Shown here piece by piece: positions 35,177-44,425 of a stretch of DNA of 64,000 nucleotides. Source of the DNA: CAVTWH01 sp963850915 (GTDB lineage Bacteria; Actinomycetota; Actinomycetes; Mycobacteriales; Micromonosporaceae). Position 1 is the first letter of the stretch; each line of letters opens with the position of its first letter. The position numbers were made by a program, and so were the translations under genes. The notes beneath the pieces are model-generated. The model had not been told where the DNA came from and did not search any database. It saw nothing but the letters and a program-made list of their open reading frames with translations. The stretch is from positions 248,001-312,000 of the forward strand of contig CAWKND010000010.1 of assembly GCA_963850915.1 (NCBI GenBank), in the 5' to 3' direction.

Positions 35177-35656
35177 CTATTCGGTCGCGGCGAGCTTCGC
35201 GGCGATCCGGGCCATTCCGGCCTTGACCTCTTCCGGGCTCGGGGCCGCGAGGTGCACGTGCTCGGCCTCCTCGTCGGCCTCGAGGTCGTCGAGTTCGTCG
35301 TCCAGCTCCTCGGCGTCCTCGTCGTCCGCCTCTTCGTCCGCCTCTTCGTCGTCTTCAAGATCGAGTTCGTCGACGAAGTCGGTGTCCTCGTCGCCGTCCT
35401 CCTCCTCGTCGGCCTCCGCGACGGAGGCGGCGATGGCGGCCCGGATCTCGTCCGTCGAGGTGAACGGGAGCAGCGGTTCGACCACCGCCATCAGCTCCTC
35501 GTCGGCGACGATCTCCTCGGCGAGAGCCAGCGCGTGCGCCCGCTCGTAGGGGCCGACAACCACCGGCTCCCAGCTCTCCTCGTCGGTGTTCGGCCCGAAA
35601 GTGATGATCCACGGCAGGCCGACCATCGGGGAGTCGTCGGCTAGATCCAATGTCAT
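35177..35656 (-). CDS. Small hyperacidic conserved protein
   Basis: A 159-residue protein. The first 75 residues look folded (LPWIITFGPNTDEESWEPVVVGPYERAHALALAEEIVADEELMAVVEPLLPF), followed by about 50 residues made almost only of Asp, Glu and Ala, and a short end EEVKAGMARIAAKLAA. ATG 35656 is the first codon with homology-like composition; an in-frame GTG at about 35671 would add a few residues. No family recognised. It is separated from the BrkB-type gene by 68 bases on the same strand. Confidence 0.7.
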   Translation of the reverse strand: MTLDLADDSPMVGLPWIITFGPNTDEESWEPVVVGPYERAHALALAEEIVADEELMAVVEPLLPFTSTDEIRAAIAASVAEADEEEDGDEDTDFVDELDLEDDEEADEEADDEDAEELDDELDDLEADEEAEHVHLAAPSPEEVKAGMARIAAKLAATE

Positions 35657-35724
35657 GATGAGACCCACGCCAACATCATGCCCTGCCCCGCGCCGGGCCG
35701 CGCGCATTGGCCCGGAAAACGCGC

Positions 35725-36711
35725 TTACTTCCGCGTCGGGTCCGGGTCCCCACCCGGGTCCGGGTCCCCGCCCCGGGCCGGTTGACTGCCGTGGGCTGGC
35801 CGGTTCTCCGGGCGTACCCCGGTGGCCAGGTCCACCACCTGACCGCGTACCCCCGTGGCGGCCAGTGCGGCGCCGAACAGCAGCAGCTGGCTGAACAGGT
35901 TGAGGAAGAGCAGCAGCCCCACCGCCCAGCCGGCCAGCTGGTACGCGGGGTTGTGCTGGGTGTGCTGGATGAGTACCCGGCCGAAGCCGCTGAGCAGGCT
36001 CAGCCCGAGCGCCACCAGGACGACCGAGGGCAGCAGCCGCCGAGGCGGGATGCGCAGCCGGGGTACCGCCGCCAGCAGGCTGGTCGCCACCACCACGTTC
36101 AACAGGAACGACAGCACCTGCCCGGTGACCGACAGGGCGGTGTGCGACAGGTCCTGTACCAGCACGCTCACGTCGTCCGGCGCCAGCCGCGTCACCAGCG
36201 CCCGGACGATGCTCTCCACCCCGGTGGTGACCCACAGCGAGAGCGCGACCAGCAGCCCCAGCGCGAACAGCATGCCGAGGTCGATCGCGCGCCGGACGAG
36301 CACGTTGCCGGGCTGCTGCTCGATCCGCCAGATGGCCCGCTGCGAGGAGCGCATCCCATCGATCCAGCCGACCCCGGTGAGTACGAAGCCGATCACCGAG
36401 ACGACGGCGACCGCCTGCCGGGAGTCGCGGATGTCGGCGGTGTTCAGGAACGGCAGGTTCTCCGCCAGGTAGGTGTTCACCGCGTGCAGCAGCTTGGTGT
36501 CCCCGGCCAGCAGGAAGCCGAGAATGGAGTACGCGAGCAGGGAGAGCGCGAGCGCCGCGAAGAAGCCGTAGTAGGCGATGGCGGCCGCCAGCCGGGCACC
36601 GAGTACCTCGCTGTAGCGCTCCTTGGCCTCCCAGACATGGTCGAAGACCCGTGAGTTCCGGCGCCCCCACGCCACCCCCGAGTCCCACCACGCCTCGATG
36701 CGGCTGATCAC
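35725..36711 (-). CDS. YihY/BrkB-family membrane protein
   Basis: A 328-residue integral membrane protein with six or seven helices. RLAAAIAYYGFFAALALSLLAYSI, GVGWIDGMRSSQRAIWRIE and the C-terminal helices are typical of the YihY/UPF0761 family, formerly called ribonuclease BN. Transport or envelope roles have been proposed, none proven. The end is a hydrophilic Pro/Gly/Asp tail with DPDPGGDPDP repeats. Its GTG start overlaps the stop of the upstream 2'-5' RNA ligase-like gene by four bases. Confidence 0.88.
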   Translation of the reverse strand: MISRIEAWWDSGVAWGRRNSRVFDHVWEAKERYSEVLGARLAAAIAYYGFFAALALSLLAYSILGFLLAGDTKLLHAVNTYLAENLPFLNTADIRDSRQAVAVVSVIGFVLTGVGWIDGMRSSQRAIWRIEQQPGNVLVRRAIDLGMLFALGLLVALSLWVTTGVESIVRALVTRLAPDDVSVLVQDLSHTALSVTGQVLSFLLNVVVATSLLAAVPRLRIPPRRLLPSVVLVALGLSLLSGFGRVLIQHTQHNPAYQLAGWAVGLLLFLNLFSQLLLFGAALAATGVRGQVVDLATGVRPENRPAHGSQPARGGDPDPGGDPDPTRK

Positions 36712-37247
36712 GCGAGCAGCGGAAAGTCCCGTACCGGGCGCCAGCGACCGTCGTCGCCGTGCACGTAGGAGGTGAAGTGGTCGATGTCGAAGTGCGCCGA
36801 GTAACCCGCCATGTCCTCGAAGGCCGCGTCCAGCCCGGCCGGTTCGATGTCGTGGGCCACGGTGATGTGCGGGTGGTAGGGGAAGTTCAGGTCACGGGCG
36901 AGCGGGCCGCTGCGGACCGCGCCGGCCAGCAGTTCGCAGTCGCTGATGCCGAGCGCCACGGCCACGAAGACCACGTCGGTGACCGGCCGGAAGGTACCTG
37001 TGCCGCGCAGGTGCATGGCGAAGGCGTGGTGGGTACCGGCCACCTCCGTCAGGTGCTTCTCGATCTCGGGCAGCATGTCGGCGGGTACGTCGGTGGGGCC
37101 GAGCAGGGTCACGTGCGACGGGATCAGCGCCGCCAGTGGATCACCGGAGCGCTCCCGGGCAGCATCGATCTGGGCACCCCACGGCTGTGGGATGCCAATT
37201 GCCACGCCGATGCGTACCAACTCCGTCGCGCCAGCCTCCCTCGGCAC
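36708..37247 (-). CDS. 2'-5' RNA ligase / cyclic phosphodiesterase superfamily protein
   Basis: A 179-residue protein of the 2H phosphoesterase fold. The two HxT/S motifs are HVTL (near residue 45) and HITV (near residue 126), about 80 residues apart as expected. Members ligate or open 2',5' or 2',3'-cyclic bonds of RNA or small nucleotides; the substrate here is unknown. It sits between trpS (6 bases upstream) and the BrkB-type gene (4-base overlap), so the three form one transcript. Confidence 0.85.
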   Translation of the reverse strand: MPREAGATELVRIGVAIGIPQPWGAQIDAARERSGDPLAALIPSHVTLLGPTDVPADMLPEIEKHLTEVAGTHHAFAMHLRGTGTFRPVTDVVFVAVALGISDCELLAGAVRSGPLARDLNFPYHPHITVAHDIEPAGLDAAFEDMAGYSAHFDIDHFTSYVHGDDGRWRPVRDFPLLA

Positions 37248-37253
37248 GAACGC

Positions 37254-38285
37254 CTACTCTGCCGCGCTGGCGGGCCGGAGGAACCCGATCTTGTCGTACA
37301 CGTCGGCGAGGGTGGGGGCGGCGACCGCGCGCGCCTTCTCCGCCCCGATCGCGAGCAGCTTGTCGAGCTGGGCGGGGTCGTCGAGGTAGCCCTGGGTGCG
37401 CTGCTGGATCGGGCCGGCGAAGTCGGCGACCACCACGCCCAGGTCCTTCTTCAGGTCGCCGTAGCCCTTGCCGTCGTAGGCGGTGACCAGCTCGTCGATG
37501 GCCCGGCCGGTGAGCGCGGAGTAAATGGTCAGCAGGTTGGAGACGCCCGGCTTGTTCGCCGGGTCGAAGATGATCTCCCGGCCGGTGTCGGTAACCGCCG
37601 AGCGGATCTTCTTCGCCGACTTCGCCGGGTCATCCAGCAGCTCGACGATGCCGGCCGGCGAGGAGGCCGACTTGGACATCTTGGCGGTCGGCTCCTGCAG
37701 ATCGGTGATCTTGGCCGTCGCTTTGAGGATGTACGGCTCGGGTACGGTGAACGTTTTTCCGAACCGGCTGTTGAACCGGCCGGCCAGGTCCCGGGTCAGC
37801 TCCAGGTGCTGGCGCTGGTCCTCGCCGACGGGTACCGCGTCGGCCTGGTAGAGCAGGATGTCGGCGGCCTGCAGGATCGGGTAGGTGAACAGCCCGACGC
37901 TGGACCGGTCGGCGCCCTGCTTGGCCGACTTGTCCTTGAACTGGGTCATCCGGGACGCCTCACCGAACCCGGTGATGCACCCCAGTACCCAGGCCAGCTG
38001 GGCGTGCTCCGGCACCTGCGACTGGATGAACAGCGTGCAGCGCTCCGGGTCCAGCCCGACGGCGAGCAGCTGGGCGGCGCTCACCCGGGTGCGCTGGCGC
38101 AGTACCGCCGGGTCGTGGCCGCTGGTGATCGCGTGCAGGTCGACAACCGCGTAGAAGGCGTCGTGGCTGTCCTGCAGGGCCACCCAGTTGCGTACCGCGC
38201 CCAGGTAGTTGCCCAGGTGAAACGAGTCGGCGGTGGGCTGGATCCCGGACAGGACCCGTGGGCGACCTGGTGACATGGTCGTCAT
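37254..38285 (-). CDS. trpS: Tryptophanyl-tRNA synthetase
   Basis: Charges tRNA-Trp with tryptophan. A 343-residue class I synthetase: the HIGH-like motif is SFHLGNYLGA near residue 21, the KMSKS loop is AKMSKSASSPAG near residue 203, and VVDLHAITSGHDP and GEASRMTQFKDKS are also typical. ATG 38285 and ATG 38276 are both possible starts; the first has GAGAGA just upstream. It is the head gene of a three-gene row with the 2H phosphoesterase and the BrkB-type protein and is divergent from the sigma-factor gene. Confidence 0.95.
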   Translation of the reverse strand: MTTMSPGRPRVLSGIQPTADSFHLGNYLGAVRNWVALQDSHDAFYAVVDLHAITSGHDPAVLRQRTRVSAAQLLAVGLDPERCTLFIQSQVPEHAQLAWVLGCITGFGEASRMTQFKDKSAKQGADRSSVGLFTYPILQAADILLYQADAVPVGEDQRQHLELTRDLAGRFNSRFGKTFTVPEPYILKATAKITDLQEPTAKMSKSASSPAGIVELLDDPAKSAKKIRSAVTDTGREIIFDPANKPGVSNLLTIYSALTGRAIDELVTAYDGKGYGDLKKDLGVVVADFAGPIQQRTQGYLDDPAQLDKLLAIGAEKARAVAAPTLADVYDKIGFLRPASAAE

Positions 38286-38398
38286 TCTCTCAGGTGTGCA
38301 CGTGCCGCCGCACGAGCAGGTGCAACCTGGCGCCGCTCGCAGCAGTCCGACATCATGAGGTTCTCGCCGACGGCGGGGCAAGACGGCGGGAGTCCGGC

Positions 38399-39061
38399 GT
38401 GGCCGAGGAGCTGGAGGCGCGTGAGGCGGTACGGGAGGCGTACTCCGCCTACTACCGTCGGCTGGTCGCCGCCCTCTACGGCATGACCGGTGACTACGCC
38501 GAGGCACAGGACGTCGTGCAGGAGGCGTACGCCCGGGCGCTGGCCCGCTCGAAGACCTTCCTCGACGTGGCCGACCCGGAGGCGTGGCTGCGTACCGTCG
38601 CGGTGAACATCGCCCGTACCCGCTGGCGCCGCCGCAAGCTCTTCGACACCCTGGTGCGTACCGGCCGGGTGCTGCGTACCCCGGAGAGCGTGCCGGGCGC
38701 CGACCCCAACCGGGTGGCCCTGGTCGCCGCCCTGCAACAGCTGTCCCGGCCCACCCGGGAGGCGATCGTCCTGCACCATCTGGCCGACATGTCGGTCTAC
38801 GAGGTCGCCGTCGCACTGGGCGTCCCCGTCGGTACCGTCAAAGCCCGCCTCTCCCGGGGCCGGGCGATCCTGGCCAAGCTGCTCAGCGACCTGGCCGACG
38901 AGCCGAACCGGGCCGCGTCACCCGCCCCGCTACCCGCCCCACGGGCAGCACCGCTCGACGTCCGGCCGGTCCTGGAGCCGCCGGCGCCGGCACGGCGCGA
39001 GCCGCTGGCTGGGCGCGAGCCGCCGGTCACCGGCGTGGTGCGGGGGCAGCGCGATGGCTGA
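38399..39061 (+). CDS. ECF RNA polymerase sigma factor (SigE-type)
   Basis: A 220-residue group-4 sigma factor. Region 2 (YRRLVAALYGMTGDYAEAQDVVQEAYARAL, then DPEAWLRTVAVNIARTRWRRRK) binds the -10 element, and region 4 (LPVGTVKARLSRGRAIL-like, here GVPVGTVKARLSRGRAIL) the -35. The start at GTG 38399 has GGGAG seven bases upstream. About 55 Pro/Ala/Arg-rich residues follow region 4, longer than usual. It overlaps the next gene by eight bases, so that protein is probably its partner or regulator. Confidence 0.9.
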   Translation: MAEELEAREAVREAYSAYYRRLVAALYGMTGDYAEAQDVVQEAYARALARSKTFLDVADPEAWLRTVAVNIARTRWRRRKLFDTLVRTGRVLRTPESVPGADPNRVALVAALQQLSRPTREAIVLHHLADMSVYEVAVALGVPVGTVKARLSRGRAILAKLLSDLADEPNRAASPAPLPAPRAAPLDVRPVLEPPAPARREPLAGREPPVTGVVRGQRDG

Positions 39062-40280
39062 CCCGCTGGACTTCGCCGGGCTGCGTGACGAGATCGAGCT
39101 GGCCACCCGGATACCCGAGTTCGAGCTGGTGGCCAAGCGGGCCCGGCAGATCCGCCGGCGCGGACGGCTGGCCGTGCTCGGCTCGGTACTCGGCATCCTG
39201 CTGATCATCGGGCCGGCCGGGGTGGCCAGCGTGCTCGCCCAGCCGACCACCGGGCCGGCCGGGCCGGACGTGGTGGAGGTCGGGCCGGACCGGCCGGAGG
39301 ACACCGCACCGGCGCCGGTCTCCAGCGTGCCGCCACTGGTCACTGTGGAGGCCGTCGACGGCGTCGACCTGGCACACGCGTACGCCCTCGTGGACATCTG
39401 CTACGACGACACGTGCAACCTGCAGCTGGTGCCGGTACGCGCGGCGGACGGGCCGAGCGTCGGGCCAGCGAAGATCAACCTGCTGCGTACCGAGCCGACA
39501 GATGTCCTCTTCGACATCACCCTGCGCGCCCAGACCGACCGGCGGATGCTGGTCAGCGCCAAGACCTCGGCCGGCCGGCGCATCTACGACCAGGTCGACG
39601 TCGGCAACACGGCACCGTCGGTCGCCAGCGCGCCACCCCCGTCCGGGCTCTGGCCGGTACAGCCCGACACGGGCGGCGTGGTGTCCGTGTTCGACCTGCT
39701 CACCGGCCGGATGCAGGCGCTGCCGGCGCAGCCGGGGCTCAGCTCCGCCGTGGTGGTACCCGGGATCGCGGCCGGCCGGGGCATCTGGGTCACCGGTACC
39801 GACCCGGTGAGCGGCGAGCCCGCGGTGGCCGTGAGCCACGACGGCGGCCGGCACTGGAGCAGCAACGACCTGGCCCTGCCCGGCGCCACCGAAGCCGAGC
39901 TGGCCAGCTACGACGGGCAGCACGGCTACCTGCTGGCCCGTACCCCCACCGGCTTCCGGCTGGCGGTCACCAGCAACGGCGGGCTGAGCTGGCAGGTCAC
40001 CCCGAACGCACTGCCCTGGCCGATGGATGTGGCCCTCGGCGTCCCCTACGGCCTGGCCGTCCGCCCCGACGGCGCAGTACTGGCCTGGGTCGGTACCACG
40101 CCCACCATCTCCTACCTGCAGAGCGGCGACCACGGAGCGAGTTTCCACGCGCTCGACAACGGGCCGGGCGGCGAGCTGTACCCGCTGCCCGACGGGTACG
40201 TGACGGTGGGTCCGACGCCGAAGCTGTCCAAGGACGCCGCCACCTGGACCGCCGCCAAGCTCCCCTACCTGCTGCGCTGA
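39054..40280 (+). CDS. Membrane-anchored Asp-box (BNR-repeat) protein, probable sigma-factor partner
   Basis: A 408-residue protein with a cytoplasmic N-terminus of about 40 residues, one membrane helix (LAVLGSVLGILLIIGPAGVASVLA, about 42-65), a Pro-rich stretch and a large outer domain. That domain has Asp-box motifs as in sialidase-like beta-propellers: SHDGGRHWSS, TSNGGLSWQV and SGDHGASFHA. It overlaps the sigma-factor gene, the position of anti-sigma factors, but the short N-terminus shows no zinc-finger HxxxCxxC. It may read an outside signal for the sigma factor; this role is inferred from the overlap. Confidence 0.75.
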   Translation: MADPLDFAGLRDEIELATRIPEFELVAKRARQIRRRGRLAVLGSVLGILLIIGPAGVASVLAQPTTGPAGPDVVEVGPDRPEDTAPAPVSSVPPLVTVEAVDGVDLAHAYALVDICYDDTCNLQLVPVRAADGPSVGPAKINLLRTEPTDVLFDITLRAQTDRRMLVSAKTSAGRRIYDQVDVGNTAPSVASAPPPSGLWPVQPDTGGVVSVFDLLTGRMQALPAQPGLSSAVVVPGIAAGRGIWVTGTDPVSGEPAVAVSHDGGRHWSSNDLALPGATEAELASYDGQHGYLLARTPTGFRLAVTSNGGLSWQVTPNALPWPMDVALGVPYGLAVRPDGAVLAWVGTTPTISYLQSGDHGASFHALDNGPGGELYPLPDGYVTVGPTPKLSKDAATWTAAKLPYLLR

Positions 40281-41221
40281 CCCGGGAGCGGCAGCGGTGC
40301 CAGGGCCACCCGGGCGACCCGACGCCCCTCGATCGCGGCCACCACGAGACGGTGTGCCGCCCCGTTCGGCGCGACCTCGTCGCCGACGGCCGGCAGCCGA
40401 CCCAGTCGTGCCATCAGATAGCCGGCCACCGTCTCGTACGGCCCGGGCGCCAGTACCACCCCGGTCAGCTCCGCGTAGTCGGCCAGGTTGAGCCGCCCGT
40501 CGACCTCGTCGGGCAGCCCGCCGTCGGGTGGTGGCGGTTCGGGTGCCGGGTCGTACTCGTCGCGGATCTCGCCGATCAGCTCCTCGATCAGATCTTCCAG
40601 CGTGACGATCCCGGCGGTACCCCCGTACTCGTCCACCACCAGCGCCAGCTGCTGCCCGTCGCGCCGCATCTCGGCCAGCGCGGCGAGTACCGGCTTGCTG
40701 GCCGGCAGCCGGGCGATGTCCCGGATCAGCCCGGCGACGGTACCGACCGGCTCGGCGAGCAGGACGTCCCGCAGGTGTACGAAGCCGACCACCTCGTCGG
40801 GGCCGCCGTCGGTCACCGGGAACCGGGAGTGCCCGGCCGCGCGCAGCAGCGCCACCCCGTCGACCACCGGCAGCGCCGCGTCCAGGAAACGCACCTCGGT
40901 ACGCGGCACCATCACTTCGCCGATCCGCCGAACGCCGGCCGCGAAGACGTCGTTGATGATCCGCCGCTGCTCCCCGTCCCGGGCCAGCTCGCGCAGGCCG
41001 GCACTGGTCAGCTCGCGGGCCGGTCGGCCCGGGTTGGCCGCGGCTGCGGGATTGCCGGCTCCGGCCAGCCGCTGGCCGGCCCAGGAGGCGGCCGCGTCGG
41101 CGAGCCGGAGTACGCCCCGGGCCACCACTTCGCGCGCCGGCCGCGCAGGACGGGCCGACCGGAGGGTACGGGCGGTGCGGGTCTGCCTCGCGCGTCTGGC
41201 GGGCGGCTCCGGCCGGCTCAT
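40265..41221 (-). CDS. CorC/HlyC-like CBS-domain protein lacking the DUF21 membrane domain
   Basis: A 318-residue protein. Two CBS domains (MVPRTEVRFLDAALPV...; LPASKPVLAALAEMRRDGQQLALVVDEYGGTAGIVTLEDL) precede a CorC_HlyC domain (LPDEVDGRLNLADYAELTGV...VGDEV). This is the cytoplasmic part of CNNM/CorC magnesium-transport proteins, but the DUF21 membrane domain is missing; the N-terminus is an Arg/Ala-rich stretch from ATG 41221. That makes it like E. coli CorC. An upstream in-frame extension to 41449 shows no membrane helices. Its end overlaps the convergent Asp-box gene by 16 bases. Confidence 0.85.
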   Translation of the reverse strand: MSRPEPPARRARQTRTARTLRSARPARPAREVVARGVLRLADAAASWAGQRLAGAGNPAAAANPGRPARELTSAGLRELARDGEQRRIINDVFAAGVRRIGEVMVPRTEVRFLDAALPVVDGVALLRAAGHSRFPVTDGGPDEVVGFVHLRDVLLAEPVGTVAGLIRDIARLPASKPVLAALAEMRRDGQQLALVVDEYGGTAGIVTLEDLIEELIGEIRDEYDPAPEPPPPDGGLPDEVDGRLNLADYAELTGVVLAPGPYETVAGYLMARLGRLPAVGDEVAPNGAAHRLVVAAIEGRRVARVALAPLPLPGQRSR

Positions 41222-41472
41222 GAGCGAAGTGTACGGAGCGGAGTTGACCGATGCCGTCAGTCCACGCGGCGCCGGCTTGTCCACACGACGTCGGCGGTCC
41301 ACATGGTGTCGGCCGACCGGGTCCAGCGCAACTTTCCGGCCCCGGCACAGTCGATCGTGGACACCGCTGCGCGGACACCGAGCTGCGAAGCGCAGGCTAT
41401 GCGGGAAACGGCTGTCGATGGGTGCCACCAGAACCCCGCGGAGGACCAACGCGACTATGGGGCGCCGTTGGT

Positions 41473-41488
41473 TTCTGTCGAATTCTGT
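41473..41488 (+). promoter_or_regulatory. Possible DeoR-type operator
   Basis: TTCTGT-N4-TTCTGT, a direct hexamer repeat 35 bases before the DeoR-family start. DeoR/GlpR proteins often bind such direct repeats, so this may be an autoregulatory site that also governs the gal genes. The remaining 250 bases back to the CorC-like gene show nothing clear. Confidence 0.35.
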
Positions 41489-41523
41489 GTAACCATGTCG
41501 AGGTCAACTGGGAAGGACAGCAC

Positions 41524-42309
41524 GTGCTCGCACAGCAGCGACAGACCTCAATCCTAGAAGAAGTGAAACGGCACGGCGGTGCCCGGGTCGCGGATCTGGT
41601 ACGCGAGCTGGGTGTCTCGGACATGACCATCCGACGGGACATCGAGGCGCTCGCCGAGCGGGGACTCGTCGCGAAGGTGCACGGCGGGGCGGTCGCCCTG
41701 GACCGGGCCACCGACGAGCCCGGGTACGCCACCAAGTCGGCACAGCAGCAGGCGGAGAAGATGGGCATCGCCCGGGCCGCCGCCGCGCTCGTCCAGCCGG
41801 GGCAGGCGGTCGGCATCTCCGCCGGTACCACCACCGCCACGCTCGCCTACGAGCTGCTCGGTACCGCCGAACTCACCATCGTCACCAACTCCATCCCGGT
41901 CGCCGACGTCTTCTACCAGGGCGGCCGCCCCGACCAGACGGTGGTGCTGACCGGCGGCACCCGTACCCCCTCCGACGCCCTGGTCGGCCCGGTGGCCCAG
42001 GAGGCCCTCGCCCGGATCAACCTCGACCTGCTCTTCCTCGGGGTACACGGGATGAACGCGCGGACCGGCTTCACCACCCCCAACCTCGCCGAGGCAGAAA
42101 CCAACCGGGCACTGGTCGCCGCCGCCCGGCAGGTGGTGGTCCTCGCCGACCACACCAAGTGGGACCTGATCGGCATCGCCACCATCGCCCCGCTCAGCGG
42201 CGCGGACATCCTGATCACCGACCCGCAGTTGCCCGAAGAGGCGCAGGCCATCCTCCGTGAGCACGTCGGCGACCTGATCATCGCCGAGGTGTCGGTGGCG
42301 CTGCGATGA
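41524..42309 (+). CDS. DeoR/GlpR-family transcriptional regulator of the gal operon
   Basis: A 261-residue regulator. The N-terminal HTH (RQTSILEEVKRHGGARVADLVRELGVSDMTIRRDIEALAERGLVAKVHGGAV) is the DeoR signature, and the C-terminal sugar-phosphate-sensing domain has SAGTTTATLAYEL, VVLTGG and ADHTKWD. GGGAAGGA precedes the GTG at 41524. It is followed after 45 bases by galT-galE-galK on the same strand, and this order (DeoR-gal) supports control by a galactose-derived sugar phosphate. Confidence 0.9.
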   Translation: MLAQQRQTSILEEVKRHGGARVADLVRELGVSDMTIRRDIEALAERGLVAKVHGGAVALDRATDEPGYATKSAQQQAEKMGIARAAAALVQPGQAVGISAGTTTATLAYELLGTAELTIVTNSIPVADVFYQGGRPDQTVVLTGGTRTPSDALVGPVAQEALARINLDLLFLGVHGMNARTGFTTPNLAEAETNRALVAAARQVVVLADHTKWDLIGIATIAPLSGADILITDPQLPEEAQAILREHVGDLIIAEVSVALR

Positions 42310-42354
42310 GCGGCGCGCGGTGCCGGGCGCGGTGATGAAGAAGGTGGCACCGCG

Positions 42355-43422
42355 ATGAAGAAGACGATCACCTGCCTATCCGACGGCCGGGAACTGATCT
42401 ACTACGACGAGCGGGACGACGCGGTACGCACCGAGGTTGACCTGCGGACCCTGCCGGAGCCGCCAGCCGCTTCGCAGCTGCGCTACGACCCGTTGGTGGA
42501 CGAGTGGGTGGCCATCGCCGCGCAGCGGCAGAACCGCACCTACCTGCCGCCCACCGACGACTGCCCGCTCTGCCCGTCCCGACCCGGGCACAGCACCGAG
42601 ATCCCGGCCCCGGACTACGACGTGGTGATCCTGGAGAACCGGTTCCCGGCCCTTTCCGACCGGGTACCCGCAGATTTTGTGGAAGAGCCCGGGCTGCGCC
42701 CCGGACTGGGGCGCTGCGAGGTGGTGGCGTTCACCGCCGACCACAACAGCTCCTTCACCAACCTCTCGCCGACCCGGGTCGGCACGGTGCTCGCCGCGCT
42801 CGCCGACCGCACCGCGGAGCTGTCCGCGCTACCCGAGGTGGAGCAGGTCTTCCCGTTCGAGAACCGGGGCACCGAGATCGGGGTCACGCTCACCCACCCG
42901 CACGGGCAGATCTACGCGTACCCGCTGATCCCGCCGCGTACCCGCGCGATGCTCGCCGCCGCCCGGGCCCACCACGAGCGCACCGGACGGCAGCTGGCCG
43001 CCGACGTACTCGCCGCGGAGCAGGCCGGCGAGCGGGTGATCACCCGGGGTACCCACTGGACCGCCTACGTACCCGTGGCCGCCCGCTGGCCGTTCGAGGT
43101 GCACGTCATGCCGCACCGGGAGGTACTCGACCTGGCCGGGCTGAGCGAGCCGGAGGTGGCCGACTTCGCCACTGTCTACCTCGACGTACTGCGCCGCTGC
43201 GACGCCCTCTTCGACGCCCCGCTGCCCTACATCTCGGCCTGGCACCAGGCGCCCACCCGGCACCCGGACCGGCACCTGCTCCGGCTGCACGCCCAACTGA
43301 CCAGCGTGCGCCGCGCCCCTGGCAAACTGAAGTACCTGGCCGGCTCCGAATCCGCGATGGGCTTCTTCGTCAACGACATCGCCCCGGAGCAAGCCGCGGA
43401 CATGCTGCGGTCGGCCGGATAG
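42355..43422 (+). CDS. galT: Galactose-1-phosphate uridylyltransferase
   Basis: Exchanges UMP between UDP-glucose and galactose 1-phosphate (Leloir pathway). At 355 residues it has the family length. The nucleophilic histidine lies in THPHGQIYAYP near residue 181, and the zinc ligands start with CPLCPSRPGH near residue 68. The ATG has AAGGTGG upstream. Sixteen bases separate it from galE. Confidence 0.95.
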   Translation: MKKTITCLSDGRELIYYDERDDAVRTEVDLRTLPEPPAASQLRYDPLVDEWVAIAAQRQNRTYLPPTDDCPLCPSRPGHSTEIPAPDYDVVILENRFPALSDRVPADFVEEPGLRPGLGRCEVVAFTADHNSSFTNLSPTRVGTVLAALADRTAELSALPEVEQVFPFENRGTEIGVTLTHPHGQIYAYPLIPPRTRAMLAAARAHHERTGRQLAADVLAAEQAGERVITRGTHWTAYVPVAARWPFEVHVMPHREVLDLAGLSEPEVADFATVYLDVLRRCDALFDAPLPYISAWHQAPTRHPDRHLLRLHAQLTSVRRAPGKLKYLAGSESAMGFFVNDIAPEQAADMLRSAG

Positions 43423-43438
43423 CCACGGGAGGACAGCT

Positions 43439-44425
43439 GTGAAGCTTTTGGTGACCGGCGGAGCCGGCTACGTCGGGAGCGTGGTGAGCCGGCTGCTGCT
43501 GGACGCCGGGCACGAGGTGGTCGTGCTGGACGACCTGTCCACCGGCGACGCCGTCGGGGTCGCCGAGGGCGCGACGTTCGTGCAGGGACGGGTACACGAC
43601 GCGGCGCGGGAGGTGCTGGACCCGAGCTTCGACGGGGTACTGCACTTCGCCGCCTTCATCGCGGCCGGCGAATCGGTGGTACGCCCGGAGAAGTACTGGG
43701 ACAACAACCTGGTCGGCAGCCTCGCGCTGCTGGCGGCGATGCGCGCGCACCGGGTACCCCGGATCGTCTTCTCGTCCACCGCCAACGTCTACGGCGACCC
43801 GGACGAGGTACCCATCCCGGAGACCGCGGCCACCCGCCCGCCGAACCCGTACGCCGGCTCCAAGCTCGCGGTCGACTTCGCGCTGCGCGACGAGGCGGTG
43901 GCGTACGGCCTGGCCGCCACCTCGCTGCGCTACTTCAACGTCTGCGGTGCGCACCTGGCCGGGGACGTGAAGATCGGCGAGCGGCACGACCCGGAGACCC
44001 ACCTGATCCCGATCGCCCTGCAGGTCGCCGCCGGGGTACGGGAGAAGCTGCAGCTCTTCGGTGACGACTACCCGACGCCCGACGGTACCTGCGTGCGCGA
44101 CTACATCCACGTCAGCGACCTGGCCAGCGCGCACCTGCTGGCGCTGGAGTCAATGCACCCCGGTAGCCAGCAGCCGGGCAGTCACCGCGTCTTCAACCTG
44201 GGCAACGGGACCGGCTTCTCCAACCGGCAGGTGGTCGAGGTGGTCCGCGAGGTCACCGGGCACCCGATCCCGGTCGAGGTCGCCCCGCGCCGCGGCGGTG
44301 ACCCGGCCATCCTGGTCGCCGCGAGCGAGCGCGCCCAGACCGAACTCGGCTGGCGCCCGCAGCGCGCCGACCTGTCCACCATCGTCGCCGACGCCTGGGA
44401 GTTCTACCGACATGTCCACGGATGA
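43439..44425 (+). CDS. galE: UDP-glucose 4-epimerase
   Basis: Interconverts UDP-galactose and UDP-glucose. A 328-residue extended short-chain dehydrogenase: the NAD loop is LVTGGAGYVGS at the N-terminus, the catalytic pair is YAGSK (the family YxxxK), and RYFNVCGAH is the substrate-site segment. The GTG start has GGGAGGA upstream. Its end overlaps galK by 14 bases. Confidence 0.95.
   Translation: MKLLVTGGAGYVGSVVSRLLLDAGHEVVVLDDLSTGDAVGVAEGATFVQGRVHDAAREVLDPSFDGVLHFAAFIAAGESVVRPEKYWDNNLVGSLALLAAMRAHRVPRIVFSSTANVYGDPDEVPIPETAATRPPNPYAGSKLAVDFALRDEAVAYGLAATSLRYFNVCGAHLAGDVKIGERHDPETHLIPIALQVAAGVREKLQLFGDDYPTPDGTCVRDYIHVSDLASAHLLALESMHPGSQQPGSHRVFNLGNGTGFSNRQVVEVVREVTGHPIPVEVAPRRGGDPAILVAASERAQTELGWRPQRADLSTIVADAWEFYRHVHG

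Noticed and set aside
39027..41557. Long frames on both strands across the Asp-box and CorC-like genes
   Set aside because: They consist of Arg/Gly/Ala/Pro-rich sequence without motifs and overlap genes with clear domains.
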